In this document: piece after piece, positions 13,830 to 14,908 of the stretch | How the letters are laid out: every line of letters starts with the position of its first letter | Numbering within the stretch: position 1 is the stretch's first letter | Origin: Clostridiales bacterium | GTDB lineage: Bacteria; Bacillota_A; Clostridia; Saccharofermentanales; Saccharofermentanaceae | Length of the DNA: 14,908 nucleotides | Assembly (NCBI GenBank): GCA_017537905.1 | Contig: JAFYJX010000033.1 | Coordinates: forward strand, 1-14,908 | Direction: 5' to 3' | Position numbers and translations under genes: made by a program | Notes under the pieces: generated by a model | The model's database searches: none | What the model was told of the DNA's origin: nothing | The model's input: only the letters and a program-made list of their open reading frames with translations

Positions 13830-14908
13830 TTATTTGCGTTCGTTCAGCACTTTCTGGACTCTGTCCTGGGCTATGGTTATAACGTCATTCAGATCTTTCT
13901 GGCCAAGGAAATATGCCGGCATCTCTTCTATCAGGATAATGTTAACCGCCTGATCTTCCGTATACATTACAGAGCAGCTTGAAATAATGGATTCCAGGTT
14001 ATTTATATCCTTTTCCGAGAACTTGGTCCTGGTCTCAAGAGGCTCGCCCGTCATCTGGTTATATCCGAAGATCATGTCTCCTTTAGGGCCGTTGTAATAT
14101 TCTACTGCAGCCATTCCGCCCTTGTGAAAAGCCTCGCGGTTAAGAACATAATTCTCATTCATAGCAAGTTCTTCCTGGATCTCGTCGGATAATACGATCT
14201 TTATAAACTCGATGCATGCAGTTACGCTCGAAGCCTGGGAAGATATGCCAATTGATGTATATGCCTCAAACATCGGACCTCTGCCGTCAGTTGAAGGAAT
14301 GCCCAGAACAGTGAGATTACCCTTAAGTTCAGAGAGTTCATAAAAATAGCCGCTCATGGCATAGCAGTTTACATAGGCCGCTATATTGTTTTTCTCCGGA
14401 TCCTCACCGGTGCTCCACGAAGGGGCCTTTTCAGGAATGTTGTCTTTTACGTAATCTGCAAGAACCTTAAAATCATTGCCGGAAAAATCGGCTTTGCCGT
14501 CATTGATAAACTTGTCGCTCGTGGCGCTGAACAGTTTTGCAAAATAATGCGTCTGTCCTGAAGTTATCAGGTCCTGGCCGTTAAGCGGTCCTGAAATAAA
14601 CTTCTGATATTCTTCAGTCGTAAAGCCCACACCGGATGCACCGGCATTCTTCCTGTCCGTAAAAATGCCGTCAATTGTATAGCAGACAGGCATCTGATAG
14701 AGTTTTCCGTCCTTTTTTGCAGCATCTAAAAGATTGGTAAAATATTTGTCCTTATCGAGATCACTGAAATAAGAAGATAAATCTACAAGATAATTTCCAT
14801 TATTAAGCTGGCCGTATCCACTCGTGTTCATGAGAATGTCAGGACCTTCGCCGTTCATGATGTCCATAGCAAGCTCGCTGCTCATCTTGGCGCCCTTATT
14901 CAAAGTGA
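13830..14908 (-). CDS. Lipoprotein paralogue copy 4, C-terminal solute-binding part (5' end outside window)
   Basis: The frame is open to the right edge, so only about 359 C-terminal residues are seen; the real start, signal peptide and beta-rich domain should lie beyond. A TTG near 14903 is not the start, since alignment with the other copies places it inside the solute-binding domain. Visible landmarks are SSELAMDIMNGEGPDILM, YGQLNNGNYLVDL, GKLYQMPV, VLGIPSTDGRGP and the tail AQDRVQKVLNERK. Its C-terminal 210 residues resemble copy 2 (LADYVKDN, AVEYYNG, SSC in the SSCSVM stretch). The stop is 151 bases from the copy 3 start, and that spacer has no convincing terminator hairpin, only a T6 run on the minus strand. 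Read-through into copy 3 is therefore possible. Confidence 0.88.
   Translation of the reverse strand, partial: TLNKGAKMSSELAMDIMNGEGPDILMNTSGYGQLNNGNYLVDLSSYFSDLDKDKYFTNLLDAAKKDGKLYQMPVCYTIDGIFTDRKNAGASGVGFTTEEYQKFISGPLNGQDLITSGQTHYFAKLFSATSDKFINDGKADFSGNDFKVLADYVKDNIPEKAPSWSTGEDPEKNNIAAYVNCYAMSGYFYELSELKGNLTVLGIPSTDGRGPMFEAYTSIGISSQASSVTACIEFIKIVLSDEIQEELAMNENYVLNREAFHKGGMAAVEYYNGPKGDMIFGYNQMTGEPLETRTKFSEKDINNLESIISSCSVMYTEDQAVNIILIEEMPAYFLGQKDLNDVITIAQDRVQKVLNERK

Noticed and set aside
5966..14908. Possibility that the repeated genes are a mobile element or phage array
   Set aside because: No transposase, integrase, terminal repeats or target duplications are visible. The repeats are diverged paralogous genes with separate control regions.
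1..14908. CRISPR arrays, tRNA, rRNA or riboswitches
   Set aside because: No regular short repeats with spacers, tRNA arms or recognisable riboswitch cores were seen. Spacers are short (none over 300 bases) and contain only promoters, hairpins and palindromes.

Overview
The window looks like chromosomal DNA from an anaerobic Gram-positive bacterium of the class Clostridia (Bacillota). The basis is purine-rich Shine-Dalgarno sites (AGGAG/GGAGG) about 7-8 bases from most starts, sigma-A type promoters with TATAAT boxes, several lipoproteins with Cys-24 lipoboxes, and a polyamine operon led by an XRE-cupin regulator. The genus cannot be fixed from the sequence.

Right to left on the minus strand, 4310 to 1 is a polyamine (spermidine/putrescine) uptake operon: a strong promoter, an XRE-cupin regulator, then potA (ATPase), potB and potC (permeases) and the first 31 codons of potD (binding lipoprotein), which runs off the left edge. 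The genes are tightly packed, with a TAATG overlap between potA and potB and an ATGA overlap between potB and potC. PotB carries an extra membrane domain of about 180 residues in front of the normal permease.

The spacer 4228-4513 is a divergent promoter region with two palindromes. It drives the regulator operon leftwards and, rightwards, the only plus-strand gene (4514-5887). That gene encodes a cytoplasmic Ala/Lys/Glu-rich coiled-coil protein built partly from 11-residue repeats; its function is unknown. A bidirectional hairpin terminator at 5916-5939 separates it from the convergent genes.

From 5966 to the right edge is a tandem array of at least four paralogous large lipoproteins (812, 828 and 823 aa, plus one cut by the window end), all on the minus strand. 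Each of the three complete ones has a lipobox, a conserved SGQKI[ST]xDSPWF stretch, about 330 residues of beta-rich, propeller-like sequence, and a C-terminal family-1 ABC sugar-type solute-binding domain. The fourth shows only the C-terminal part. No permease or ATPase genes for them lie in the window. In their last ~210 residues copies 1 and 3 resemble each other, as do copies 2 and 4. Copies 1 and 3 also share a 33-bp upstream element. This suggests the array grew by duplication of a two-gene unit. It is the least conventional part of the window.
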